Assembly (NCBI GenBank): GCA_903875425.1
Contig: CAIQWC010000030.1
Coordinates: 1-49,941 of the forward strand
From: an uncultured Actinomycetes bacterium
GTDB taxonomy: Bacteria > Actinomycetota > Acidimicrobiia > Acidimicrobiales > RAAP-2
Direction of reading: 5' to 3'
Length of the DNA stretch: 49,941 bases
Part shown: one piece after another, positions 41,004 to 49,339 of the stretch
Numbering within the stretch: position 1 is the first letter of the stretch
How the letters are laid out: each line of letters starts with the position of its first letter
The notes under the pieces: model-generated
What the model was told of the DNA's origin: nothing
The model's input: only the letters and a program-made list of their open reading frames with translations
Database searches by the model: none
Translations under genes and position numbers: made by a program

Positions 41004-42439
41004 ACCTCGGTACTTTCCCTGATAGCGATCGCTGCGGCGCGTCGGCCCGAGGCGATGCACGCTGGTACGCCAACACCTTCGAGGTAGGAACCCGCAAGGG
41101 CGATATCGCGATGGCGCGCGACGGCATTGGCAATGTTGTCGATCTTGGCTTGGTGGTTAACGCCATACTGCGGCAAAGCCTTACTCCATCTCGTAACGCT
41201 GGCGGCAAAGGGCGCTTCGGTGGCGCCAAACACAATGGTGAGCTCTTCACGAACCATCGCGATGATCTCGTCATCAGTCATGTGGGTAAAGCGCTCATCG
41301 TCGATACGACCAATTGATGCGCGGATCCACCGAGACCCAGGTTGTAGGAGCAGCGGCCACTTTCTATCGAGAAAGGTAACGGCCGTGGTGAGAAAGCGTT
41401 GTCCCTTCCTAGGGCCTCGAGGGATGGCCGATGCGGGAGGAATGAGGACGCCTGTTCCGCATTCAGGCAGGGTGATGCCATGGTCCGGGAAACACAGTGT
41501 GATGGTCGCGACGCTTGCGTAGCTAATTGCGGCGAGTTGCTCAGCGAGTTCAGAATCAAAGGGAGCACACAAGGCCGCGGCCTCGGTAGCTGGCGTCGCG
41601 ACAATGACCCAATCTGCTCGATAGGTCGAATGCTGCGTATCAACCATCCACGCCGGATCGCTTCCGGCTTGGCGGTGAAGACCGGTTACGTGCGTATCGA
41701 CAATGCACGCTACGCCCAGCGAATCGAGGGAAGCAGTGAGTAGTTCGATGAGTCGATACATGCCGCCTTCGACGCTAAGAAAGGCGGGTGGTACTTGTGT
41801 CTCCGGGGTTGGCGCGAGTTCGCGCAGGGCTTTCATCAAACCTCCGGGCTTTTGGGCAGCTGCGAGAAGCGAAGGCATGAGTGCCTGAGCGCTGAGATCA
41901 CTCACGCGCCCAGCCACGATGCCGCCAAGCATCGGATCGACCAGACTATTGACGACCTCAAGGCCGAGCTTGCGTTCCACGAGTGATCCAATGGCTCGGT
42001 CCGGCAGATGACCGCGGCCAACGGAGCGTGGAGCGACAAGGTCGAGGAGTGCCCGCAAGAGTCCCCGTTTCGATATCGTTTTCGATTGCGCCAAGGACCA
42101 CCAGCGGGTAGGAATACCAAGCTGAAGGTCCTTGGGTAAATTACGCAACGCACCTCGAACAAAGACGCTGGCACCGGAGGCGGCAATCGGCATGGTCTTG
42201 TCCCCATGGCCGAGTTCGTTGAGGAGTGCCATTAACTCTGGACGTCGACCAAGGGTTCCGTCTGCAGAGCTGTCAACGGTTCTGCCATGGAGGGTAACCG
42301 AATCGAGTTTCCCTCCCAGCCGAGACGAGGCTTCGATCACGCGAACATTGCATCGATCTCCAGAAGTAGCGGCGATGTGATGCGCCGCGGCGAGGCCAGC
42401 AATGCCTCCACCGATGACGATCACATCGCGCTTGGTCAC
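41000..42439 (-). CDS. hemY: coproporphyrinogen/protoporphyrinogen oxidase (HemY/CgoX type)
   Basis: A 479-residue FAD enzyme that removes six electrons from the porphyrinogen ring. The dinucleotide-binding GGGIAGLAAAHH (10-21), the second strand Glu in VIEASSRLGGK, and the family segment LVDPMLGGIVAGRVSDLSA are present. In actinobacteria this enzyme usually oxidises coproporphyrinogen III in the coproporphyrin branch, which is inference here. The GTG start overlaps the hemH stop, and its own stop overlaps the lnt start. It is part of hemE-hemH-hemY-lnt. Confidence 0.93.
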   Translation of the reverse strand: MTKRDVIVIGGGIAGLAAAHHIAATSGDRCNVRVIEASSRLGGKLDSVTLHGRTVDSSADGTLGRRPELMALLNELGHGDKTMPIAASGASVFVRGALRNLPKDLQLGIPTRWWSLAQSKTISKRGLLRALLDLVAPRSVGRGHLPDRAIGSLVERKLGLEVVNSLVDPMLGGIVAGRVSDLSAQALMPSLLAAAQKPGGLMKALRELAPTPETQVPPAFLSVEGGMYRLIELLTASLDSLGVACIVDTHVTGLHRQAGSDPAWMVDTQHSTYRADWVIVATPATEAAALCAPFDSELAEQLAAISYASVATITLCFPDHGITLPECGTGVLIPPASAIPRGPRKGQRFLTTAVTFLDRKWPLLLQPGSRWIRASIGRIDDERFTHMTDDEIIAMVREELTIVFGATEAPFAASVTRWSKALPQYGVNHQAKIDNIANAVARHRDIALAGSYLEGVGVPACIASGRRAAAIAIRESTEV

Positions 42440-43347
42440 GGCAATTCCTGGAGAATACGATGCGCCAGAATATCCGTGAAGGCAGGATCGGCGTTGAGTG
42501 ATGTTGTGCGAGCCAAGCTAACGCCGACCTCCCCCGCTACCCGCTGTGCATCGATATCGACGTCGAAGAGCACCTCGAGGTGGTCGGCGACGAAACCGAC
42601 AGGACAAATCACCACGGCTTGTTCGCCACGAGCGGGAAGGCCCGCGATAACTTCCAAGATGTCAGGACCGATCCATGGTTCAGCGGTTCGACCGGCGCTT
42701 TGCCAAGCCACCTCATAGCGAGAGAGCCCGGCGAGGCTCGCGATGCGTTGTGCGCTGTCGGCGAGTTGGTCAGGGTAGGTATCGCCCGATTCAAGGATGC
42801 GTATGGGCAGCGAGTGGGCGGTGAATAACACAAGGGGATCGCTCCGCAGTGCTTCAGGGAGCGAAGCAATAGCGACATTCACCTTGTCGGCCAAGATCTC
42901 AAGGAAGCCCGGTGTGTCATACCAAGACAAGATGGGGTGAAAACTCACTCCATCGCCGAGGGCAGCGTGGGCCCGAGCCATGTATTCGGCTGAACCCATG
43001 GATGCCGAGTGTGGCGTCAAGGTGAGGCCAATGACTTCGCTAATTCCGTCAGCGACAAAGGCAGCCGAAGTCTCTTCAATACTCGGACTCGTGTACTTTG
43101 AGCCAAATCGGACGTCGAAGCGACCTGGTGCTAAACGCTCAAGGCCTTTCGCTATGCCGTCAACTTGACCTTGCGTGAGTTCGTTCAGAGGGGAGATGCC
43201 GCCAATGGCTTCATAGCGGCGGATGAGGTCATCGAGTTGCTCGGCACTTGGCGGGCGGCCATGGCGAATGAGGGTGTAGTACGGCTCGACTTCTTCGCGG
43301 CTCCCCGGGGTTCCGTAGGCCATGACGAGTACGCCAATCTTGTTCAT
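42436..43347 (-). CDS. hemH: ferrochelatase (coproporphyrin ferrochelatase type)
   Basis: A 303-residue enzyme that inserts Fe2+ into the porphyrin. The metal-binding His178 (FTAHSLPIRI) and Glu258 (VADHLEVLFDVD) are present, plus the N-terminal MAYGTPGS and YEAIGGISPLNE. It is soluble, with no C-terminal membrane helix, which fits the CpfC class. Only one Cys (248) occurs in the whole protein, so it cannot hold the [2Fe-2S] cluster found in many actinobacterial ferrochelatases. Overlaps hemE by four bases. Confidence 0.94.
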   Translation of the reverse strand: MNKIGVLVMAYGTPGSREEVEPYYTLIRHGRPPSAEQLDDLIRRYEAIGGISPLNELTQGQVDGIAKGLERLAPGRFDVRFGSKYTSPSIEETSAAFVADGISEVIGLTLTPHSASMGSAEYMARAHAALGDGVSFHPILSWYDTPGFLEILADKVNVAIASLPEALRSDPLVLFTAHSLPIRILESGDTYPDQLADSAQRIASLAGLSRYEVAWQSAGRTAEPWIGPDILEVIAGLPARGEQAVVICPVGFVADHLEVLFDVDIDAQRVAGEVGVSLARTTSLNADPAFTDILAHRILQELP

Positions 43348-44402
43348 TGTGCTTCCTTTGCAATAGTCGTACCTTCAGCGTGGACGAGATCCACGACAAA
43401 CTTCAGAGCGTCAGGATCCATGTCAGGCATGACACCGTGACCCAAGTTGAAAATATGTCCCGGCGCCGATGCGCCACGTCTCATGACGTCGCGCGTTGCC
43501 TCTGCAATAACGTCTTGGCCGGCGAAGAGTAGGGCTGGATCCAAGTTTCCCTGGAGCGGATGGTTCCCCACTCGTTTCGTTGCTACGTCGAGGGGAACCC
43601 GCCAGTCGACGCCAATAACGTCAGCCCCGGTGGTCGCCATCAGGCTCAAGAGTTCACCCGTTCCCACCCCAAAGAGGATGCGGGGAACGCCTCGCTTCGC
43701 GAGCGCGTCCATCACCTTGATCGTTGCCGGCATGGCAAAGCGTTCATATTCATCGGGGCTCAGCGAGCCAGCCCACGAGTCAAAGAGTTGAATAGCATCG
43801 GCTCCGGCATCAATCTGAGCATTCGTAAAGGCAATGGCGAGATCGGCGAGTCGGTCAGCGAGGTGAGCCCAGAGTTCTGGACTGCGGTGCATGAGCGCTT
43901 TGACCTTAGTGAAACTTCGAGATGGCCCGCCTTCGATGAGGTAGCTCGCTACGGTAAAGGGCGCTCCAGCAAAACCGATAAGCGCGGTGTGTTCATCGAG
44001 GGATTCAGCAACCTTGCGCACGGTTTCTATGACGTAGGGAATATCGCGTTCGGGCTCTAGGGGCCTCAGGCGCTCAAGATCTTGAGCGCTCGCAAAGGGT
44101 GACTCGACGACGGGACCTCGGCCGGGCACCACATCGATGCCGAAGCCCACCGCGTGAACGGGTACGACGATGTCGCTAAAGAGCACCGCAGCATCGACGC
44201 CGTAGCGGCGGACCGGCTGCAAGGTCACTTCGGCCGAGATATTGGGGTCAGCAATTGCCTCGAGAATGGAGCCTGAACCACGTAACGACCGATATTCAGG
44301 CAGGGAACGTCCCGCTTGGCGCATAAACCACACGGGGAGTCGTATGGGGTCTTCTCCTCGGCATGCCGCCATGAAGGGGGCGGTGGCAAGCGTTGTAGTC
44401 AC
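43344..44402 (-). CDS. hemE: uroporphyrinogen decarboxylase
   Basis: A 352-residue cytosolic TIM-barrel enzyme that converts uroporphyrinogen III to coproporphyrinogen III by removing four carboxyl groups. Seen: RQAGRSLPEYR (usually RQAGRYLPEYR), the catalytic Asp in LFSDIVVP, FAGAPFTVASYLIEGG, and DSWAGSLSPDEYERF. I chose the GTG at 44402, which has GAGGAGG about ten bases upstream and gives the normal family length; the open frame runs to a TTG at 44495. It is the first gene of the hemE-hemH-hemY-lnt operon and divergent from helD. Confidence 0.95.
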   Translation of the reverse strand: MTTTLATAPFMAACRGEDPIRLPVWFMRQAGRSLPEYRSLRGSGSILEAIADPNISAEVTLQPVRRYGVDAAVLFSDIVVPVHAVGFGIDVVPGRGPVVESPFASAQDLERLRPLEPERDIPYVIETVRKVAESLDEHTALIGFAGAPFTVASYLIEGGPSRSFTKVKALMHRSPELWAHLADRLADLAIAFTNAQIDAGADAIQLFDSWAGSLSPDEYERFAMPATIKVMDALAKRGVPRILFGVGTGELLSLMATTGADVIGVDWRVPLDVATKRVGNHPLQGNLDPALLFAGQDVIAEATRDVMRRGASAPGHIFNLGHGVMPDMDPDALKFVVDLVHAEGTTIAKEAQ

Positions 44403-44486
44403 GGTGGGTGGCCTCCTCACTAGGGCGGTTCCCATCGTAGGGGGAGCCTGAGCCGCCGGCTTCAGAACAGGAGCAAATTGCCCCGG

Positions 44487-44492
44487 TAGACT
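44487..44492 (+). promoter_or_regulatory. candidate -10 hexamer (TAGACT) of helD
   Basis: TAGACT fits TANNNT and would start transcription near 44499, giving a leader of about 26 bases that holds GGGGGTAGGG before the ATG at 44525. It lies in the shared helD/hemE control region (44403-44524). Confidence 0.35.
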
Positions 44493-44524
44493 CAACAGTT
44501 CACCTGTTTCGGGGGTAGGGATCT

Positions 44525-46768
44525 ATGACGCACGAACGAGATATTGCTGAGGAGCAGCAGTTCTTGGACCATGCCTATCGATCCCTCGACTTCATGCGAG
44601 GCGAAGCTCGCTCCATGCTCGACGAGGTGCTTTCGAGCACTAAGGGCGGAACCTTCCAGTCACGAACCGAGCGAGACATTGTTGTTCGTACCTCGCTCGC
44701 TCGTCTTGAGCAACTAGAAGTTGGTGACCAAGCACTGTGCTTTGGCCGTATCGACGTCGGTACTGGTAACGATGAAGACCCTGAGGTCTTTCACATTGGT
44801 CGTCTCGCGGTTTCTGATGAACATCGAGAGCCTCTCATCATCGACTGGCGTGCGCCAATCGTGGAGCCTTTCTACCGTGCAACGGGTCTTGACCCCATGG
44901 GCCTCGTACGACGTCGCCACATTGCGGTTCACGTTCGAGACGTCCTTGGCGTTGAGGATGAGTACTTTGCTGGTGACGATGGTGAGCTCCACGTTCCGGC
45001 GACAGACGAGGGGGCAATGGAACTGCGTGAAGGTCTCCTCGAGACAGGCGTGGCTCTTGGCGGCCGTGGTGCGTTACTTGCTGCCTTAGGCCGTGCTCGG
45101 ACCGGCGCTATGGGCGACATCATCGGCACCATTCAGCGCGAGCAAGACGAGATCATTCGGGCCCCGCTGCCTGGAATCTTGCTCGTACAAGGTGGGCCCG
45201 GAACGGGCAAAACGGCGGTGGCGCTGCATCGTGCGGCGTACTTGCTCTATACCTACCGATTCCCTCTCGAGCGCCAAGGGGTTCTCGTCGTTGGTCCTAA
45301 TCCACTGTTTTTGACCTACATCGAGCAGGTATTACCCTCACTAGGTGAAACCGGCGTCACCCTTTCTACGATTGCGGGTCTTGTTCCTGAAGTAAAGATA
45401 CGAGGCACAGACTCTGATGAATTAGGACGGCTCAAAGGTGACGGCCGTATGGCCCAAATTTTGTCGCGAGCCGTTCGAACGAGGCAGCGATCACTTCGTC
45501 AAGACCTTGCCATTCCCTACGGCGCAGTGACGCTCAGGCTCACCGTTGCCAAGTCAGAAGAAATCATTAACCGCGTCCGTCGTCGTGGTGGGCCCCATAA
45601 TCCGCGTCGGCGTCTCGTAGAGCAAGAGATTGCAGGCGTTCTCGAAACGCAGTACCGGAGTCGTCTTGGCATCGAAGAGGGTGCCGAAGAGTTCGATCGC
45701 ACGGAGTTTGCTCGAAGCGTTCTTCACACCCCCGAAATCACTCAAGCATTGCGGCGGATGTGGCCACGTCTCAGTCCCCACGAACTCCTCCACGACTTCT
45801 ATGGCGCACCGGCGCTCATTAGGGCAGCGTCAAAGGATCTCTTGGATGATTTTGAAGTCGAGCTGCTCTACCGAGCTCGATCGGCCTCGCTTGACGTAGT
45901 TGCTTGGACGGTCGCCGATGCGGCCCTGATCGATGAAGTGCGACCCTTGCTTGGTCCTCGCCGAGCGGCGAAGAAAAAAGTGCTTCCTCGAAGCGATGCG
46001 TGGCCCGGTCTCGACACCGAGGAGGTTCGCCGCGACCTTGGCGAAGATCAGGTTGCTTCCTTTGGCCACATCGTTGTCGATGAGGTTCAAGACCTTTCCC
46101 CTATGCAGCTGCGCATGCTGCAGCGTCGCTCACTATCGGGATCGATGACGGTGGTTGGGGACTTGGCTCAAGCCACCGGTCCCTGGACGCCAGGGGCCTG
46201 GCATGACGTACTTTCCCACCTCGCTCCTCGGAAAGAACCTATCTACGTGGAACTCTCAGTGAGTTATCGAACTCCCGCAGAGGTCATCGAAGCATCAAAG
46301 CCCGTGCTGGCCGCTTCGGGAACGGGCCTGGAGGCGCCGAGACCCGTGCGTCGCTCCGGAATTACGCCCGTCGTAGAGCATGTCGACGCCACCGACCTGC
46401 CGCAGCGCGTCGTGGAGGCTGCCCGAGAGGCGCTTGAGGTCGTGCAACCCGGGAGAGCGGTGATTCTTGCCCCGCCAGGCCACCTTGGGACTCTTGCTCA
46501 AGCCCTGAAGGCCAATGAGCTTCCCTTTGCCGATCCTGAGCGTGGCGTCGGTGGCTTGGAGGATTCGCTGGTCCTCCTTAGATCCGACGAGGCCAACGGC
46601 CTCGAATTTGACGCTGCAATTGTGGTTGAGGCGGCCGAGATTGCCCGTGGGGGCCGACCGACGCCGACGCCGAGGGGACTCAGAACGCTCTACGTGGCGA
46701 TGACGCGTCCCACGAAGGTTCTGCGCATCGTTTCCTCAGAACCTTTCCCTGTGGAAATCGTCTCTTAG
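44525..46768 (+). CDS. helD: HelD/HelR-type RNA polymerase recycling motor ATPase
   Basis: A 747-residue superfamily 1 helicase-like ATPase. The N-terminal part holds a coiled-coil of about 60 residues and a split first domain with IGRLAVSDEHREPLIIDWRAPIVEPFYRA, characteristic of HelD. Walker A is GGPGTGKT at 223-230, Walker B is HIVVDEVQDLSPMQ, and the C-terminal domain ends with NGLEFDAAIVVEA and TLYVAMTRPTKVLR. In Bacillus and mycobacteria such proteins displace nucleic acid from stalled RNA polymerase, and some (HelR) protect against rifamycins. It lies between the hemE operon (divergent) and ctaE-qcr (same strand), so it is probably independent. Confidence 0.9.
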   Translation: MTHERDIAEEQQFLDHAYRSLDFMRGEARSMLDEVLSSTKGGTFQSRTERDIVVRTSLARLEQLEVGDQALCFGRIDVGTGNDEDPEVFHIGRLAVSDEHREPLIIDWRAPIVEPFYRATGLDPMGLVRRRHIAVHVRDVLGVEDEYFAGDDGELHVPATDEGAMELREGLLETGVALGGRGALLAALGRARTGAMGDIIGTIQREQDEIIRAPLPGILLVQGGPGTGKTAVALHRAAYLLYTYRFPLERQGVLVVGPNPLFLTYIEQVLPSLGETGVTLSTIAGLVPEVKIRGTDSDELGRLKGDGRMAQILSRAVRTRQRSLRQDLAIPYGAVTLRLTVAKSEEIINRVRRRGGPHNPRRRLVEQEIAGVLETQYRSRLGIEEGAEEFDRTEFARSVLHTPEITQALRRMWPRLSPHELLHDFYGAPALIRAASKDLLDDFEVELLYRARSASLDVVAWTVADAALIDEVRPLLGPRRAAKKKVLPRSDAWPGLDTEEVRRDLGEDQVASFGHIVVDEVQDLSPMQLRMLQRRSLSGSMTVVGDLAQATGPWTPGAWHDVLSHLAPRKEPIYVELSVSYRTPAEVIEASKPVLAASGTGLEAPRPVRRSGITPVVEHVDATDLPQRVVEAAREALEVVQPGRAVILAPPGHLGTLAQALKANELPFADPERGVGGLEDSLVLLRSDEANGLEFDAAIVVEAAEIARGGRPTPTPRGLRTLYVAMTRPTKVLRIVSSEPFPVEIVS

Positions 46769-46808
46769 AATCCCGCCAGGCTAGGTCCGAGGGCCGCTCT
46801 TCGCCGAG

Positions 46809-46814
46809 TAAGGT
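46809..46814 (+). promoter_or_regulatory. candidate -10 hexamer (TAAGGT) of ctaE-qcr
   Basis: TAAGGT fits TANNNT and lies 37 bases upstream of the proposed GTG at 46852, implying a leader of about 31 bases. AGGA nine bases before the GTG would be the ribosome-binding site. It lies between helD and ctaE, where a promoter is expected. Confidence 0.4.
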
Positions 46815-46851
46815 GGTATTTGACCCTCTCGATACAACAGGAACTGATTCT

Positions 46852-47448
46852 GTGACCCAAGCAGCTGTATCCCCAACAGCAGGCAAGAAGCGCATCGTCC
46901 ACGACCGGCCACCCATGCTCGCCATTGGCGTGATGATCTGGCTGGGCTCCGAGTTGATGTTCTTCTCTGGTTTATTCGCGGCCCTCTTTACCATCCGCGC
47001 GCACCTCACCACCTGGCCTCCCGTTGGCACCCACCTCGATACCTTGCAGGCTGGTATCTTCACCGTCATTTTGGTTGCCTCGTCGGGCACCATGTGGGCG
47101 GCTCTGTACCGATTTGAATACGGCGAGCGAGCGAAAGCTAAATTTTGGATTCTGGTCTCCATAGTCATGGGAGCCATTTTCTTGGCTAACCAGGTGTATG
47201 AGTGGACCCACTTTGATACTCGTTGGTACACCAACTCTTACGGTTCGATTTTCTTCATCACCACTGGCCTTCACGGTATTCACGTGTTCATTGGGCTCGT
47301 TGCCATGGCACTACTGCTGGGTCGCCTTCGGGGCGATAGAGCAGGCGACCCCGGCGAGCTCAGTGTGTTTCAGGGTGTGAGTTACTACTGGCACTTCGTC
47401 GATGTCGTCTGGGTGGGCCTCTACGCGGCTCTCTTCTTACTCAAGTGA
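46852..47448 (+). CDS. ctaE: cytochrome c oxidase subunit III
   Basis: A 198-residue membrane protein with five helices, the subunit III of the aa3-type oxidase. Typical sequence: WLGSELMFFSGLFAALFTIRAH, NQVYEWTHFD, TTGLHGIHVFIGL and SYYWHFVDVVWVGLYAALFLLK. The GTG at 46852 is chosen because VTQAAV precedes a charged N-terminus and AGGA is upstream; the open frame reaches a GTG at 46813 just after the TAAGGT hexamer. It precedes qcrCAB, as in other actinobacteria where bc1 and aa3 form a supercomplex. Subunits I and II are not in the window. Confidence 0.95.
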   Translation: MTQAAVSPTAGKKRIVHDRPPMLAIGVMIWLGSELMFFSGLFAALFTIRAHLTTWPPVGTHLDTLQAGIFTVILVASSGTMWAALYRFEYGERAKAKFWILVSIVMGAIFLANQVYEWTHFDTRWYTNSYGSIFFITTGLHGIHVFIGLVAMALLLGRLRGDRAGDPGELSVFQGVSYYWHFVDVVWVGLYAALFLLK

Positions 47449-47456
47449 GGCGCACG

Positions 47457-48410
47457 ATGAATCGCCGTATCGCTCGCTCCCTAGCCCCAGCAACTGTGCT
47501 CGGTGTTGTCACCTTGGGCGCACTTTCTATCTTCACCGGTGCAGGTGCGTCGACCACACCGATGTCCTCAGCCGGAACGGTGGCACAAGCTCAGGCCGCA
47601 ACCACCACCACGATTCCTAACGCCGCGTATCAGACCACGCGACCGAACTCGGGCACGGCAAATTCCAGTAACCAAGTTTTTAATGGTGAAGGAAAACTTG
47701 TTGCCTATGGGAGCAAGAGCATTACCTACATCACGCCGCCTTCGTCGCTGGTTCCACTGGGTGAGGCCGTGTACATGCAGAACTGTGCAAGTTGTCACGG
47801 CACAGAAGCCAATGGCGTGGCCGCAAATGGAACCCCTGGCGCCTATCCAAATCTTCGAGGTCTTGGACCCGCGACCATTGACTTTTGGGTGGAGTCGGGA
47901 CGGATGCCAGCTGCTGATCCACGGAGCGTTCAAGCGCAGCGTCACCCGCCGCGCTTGAGTCACACGGAAGCACTCGCGATTGCTGCGTGGGTAAACTCAC
48001 TTGACCCGGCCACGCCCTATATTCCTCACGTCAACGGGATCTCCACAGCTGCTGTGAGTGACGGCTTCTCTCTCTTTGCTTTGAACTGCGCTGCTTGCCA
48101 CACCATCACCGGTGGTGGCGATGCGTTGGCGAATGGCACGAATGCACCAAGTATTCGAAACATCCCAGCAACCCAAGTAGCCGAAGCCATTCGAACGGGA
48201 CCGGGCAACATGCCGCGTTTTACTGGGAATCTTTCAGACGCGCAGGTACGCAACATCGTCGCCTACGTCACTGGCTACATTGAGCACCCGCGTAACCCCG
48301 GTGGCCTTGGGCTCGGTGGCCTCGGTCCCGTTGCCGAAGGATTCATTGGTCTTGCTCTTGGCGTTGGACTTCTCGCCTTGATCGCCTTCTGGATTGGAGA
48401 CAGGTCGTGA
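47457..48410 (+). CDS. qcrC: dihaem cytochrome c subunit of the bc1 complex
   Basis: A 317-residue protein with an N-terminal signal/anchor, two cytochrome c domains and a C-terminal membrane helix. The haem-attachment motifs are CASCH (110-114) and CAACH (211-215), with likely Met axial ligands in SGRMP and GNMPRF. It replaces both cytochrome c1 and soluble cytochrome c in actinobacterial bc1-aa3 supercomplexes. A Thr/Ser-rich stretch of about 50 residues follows the signal. The ATG at 47457 has GAGG six bases upstream; a GTG at 47445 in the ctaE stop is the alternative. Confidence 0.96.
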   Translation: MNRRIARSLAPATVLGVVTLGALSIFTGAGASTTPMSSAGTVAQAQAATTTTIPNAAYQTTRPNSGTANSSNQVFNGEGKLVAYGSKSITYITPPSSLVPLGEAVYMQNCASCHGTEANGVAANGTPGAYPNLRGLGPATIDFWVESGRMPAADPRSVQAQRHPPRLSHTEALAIAAWVNSLDPATPYIPHVNGISTAAVSDGFSLFALNCAACHTITGGGDALANGTNAPSIRNIPATQVAEAIRTGPGNMPRFTGNLSDAQVRNIVAYVTGYIEHPRNPGGLGLGGLGPVAEGFIGLALGVGLLALIAFWIGDRS

Positions 48411-49339
48411 GTGCTGACCAGCACACCCCCGTGTCGATTACGTCCGTAAGTATCGACGACCCCCATATGCAGCCCCTAGCGCGTAATCCGCGTCGCATGG
48501 AGCAAGTCATCGCGACCGCGATGTTCTTTGGCCTGATCTCGTTTGCCATGTTTGGCTTGGCTTACTGGATGAACTGGTCTCCATGGACCTTTGGCGTGAC
48601 CTTGGGTCTCGGCATGCTGCTTCTGGGCTTTGGTGTTACGGCTTGGGGTAAGTACCTCATGCCGAAGGGCCCCTTCGTCGAAGAGCGTCACCCCGTTGCC
48701 AGCACGCCCGAACAGCGAGATTCCTTTGCAGCCGCTGTCGTAGAGCGAAACCTTGGCATTCTCGGTCGACGAAAGCTCCTCGGTGGTCTAGCCGGAGCCG
48801 CTCTTGGTGTGTTTGGCATCGTTGCTGCCTTTCCCTTGATTCGTTCTCTCGGCCCGCTTCCGAAGAACTCTCTTAAGACGACCGACTGGAAGGCGGGTTC
48901 GTACCTCGTTGACTCGACCGGGCGACCGGTCAAGGTCGGCGATATTGCTGTCGGTGGTATTGCGACCGTATTCCCCATGGGATACCAAGACACCGATAAT
49001 GGCCAAGCCGTCGACCAGACCGTCTTGATCCGCCTCGCGACAACGGACATCGCGACGATGCCTGGCCGTGAGTCATGGGGCCCATCGGGATACGTGGCGT
49101 ACTCCAAGCTCTGCACACACCTCGGCTGCCCCGTGGGACTCTACGAACAGCAGCTTGAGATGCTCGTCTGTCCCTGTCACCAATCCATGTTTAATGTTTC
49201 CAACGGTGGTTACCCAACCTTTGGTCCGGCACCTCGGCCCCTGCCACAGCTTCCGCTGTACGTTGATGGCCGTGGATATATCCGATCCCAAGGTGGCTAT
49301 AACCAGCCCGTTGGTCCTGGCTTCTGGGAGCGCTCATGA
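48407..49339 (+). CDS. qcrA: Rieske iron-sulfur subunit of the bc1 complex
   Basis: A 310-residue actinobacterial-type Rieske protein with three membrane helices before the cluster domain (about 34-55, 61-80 and 124-147). The [2Fe-2S] ligands are Cys236, His238 (CTHLGC) and Cys255, His258 (CPCHQS), with Cys241 and Cys257 as the conserved disulfide. The region before the third helix has RRKLLGGLAGAALG, a Tat-like twin-Arg segment. GTG start within the qcrC stop. Confidence 0.97.
   Translation: MSADQHTPVSITSVSIDDPHMQPLARNPRRMEQVIATAMFFGLISFAMFGLAYWMNWSPWTFGVTLGLGMLLLGFGVTAWGKYLMPKGPFVEERHPVASTPEQRDSFAAAVVERNLGILGRRKLLGGLAGAALGVFGIVAAFPLIRSLGPLPKNSLKTTDWKAGSYLVDSTGRPVKVGDIAVGGIATVFPMGYQDTDNGQAVDQTVLIRLATTDIATMPGRESWGPSGYVAYSKLCTHLGCPVGLYEQQLEMLVCPCHQSMFNVSNGGYPTFGPAPRPLPQLPLYVDGRGYIRSQGGYNQPVGPGFWERS

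Noticed and set aside
46680-47234. 184-codon minus-strand open frame across the helD end and ctaE
   Set aside because: Antisense to two clearly coding genes and would cover the ctaE promoter.
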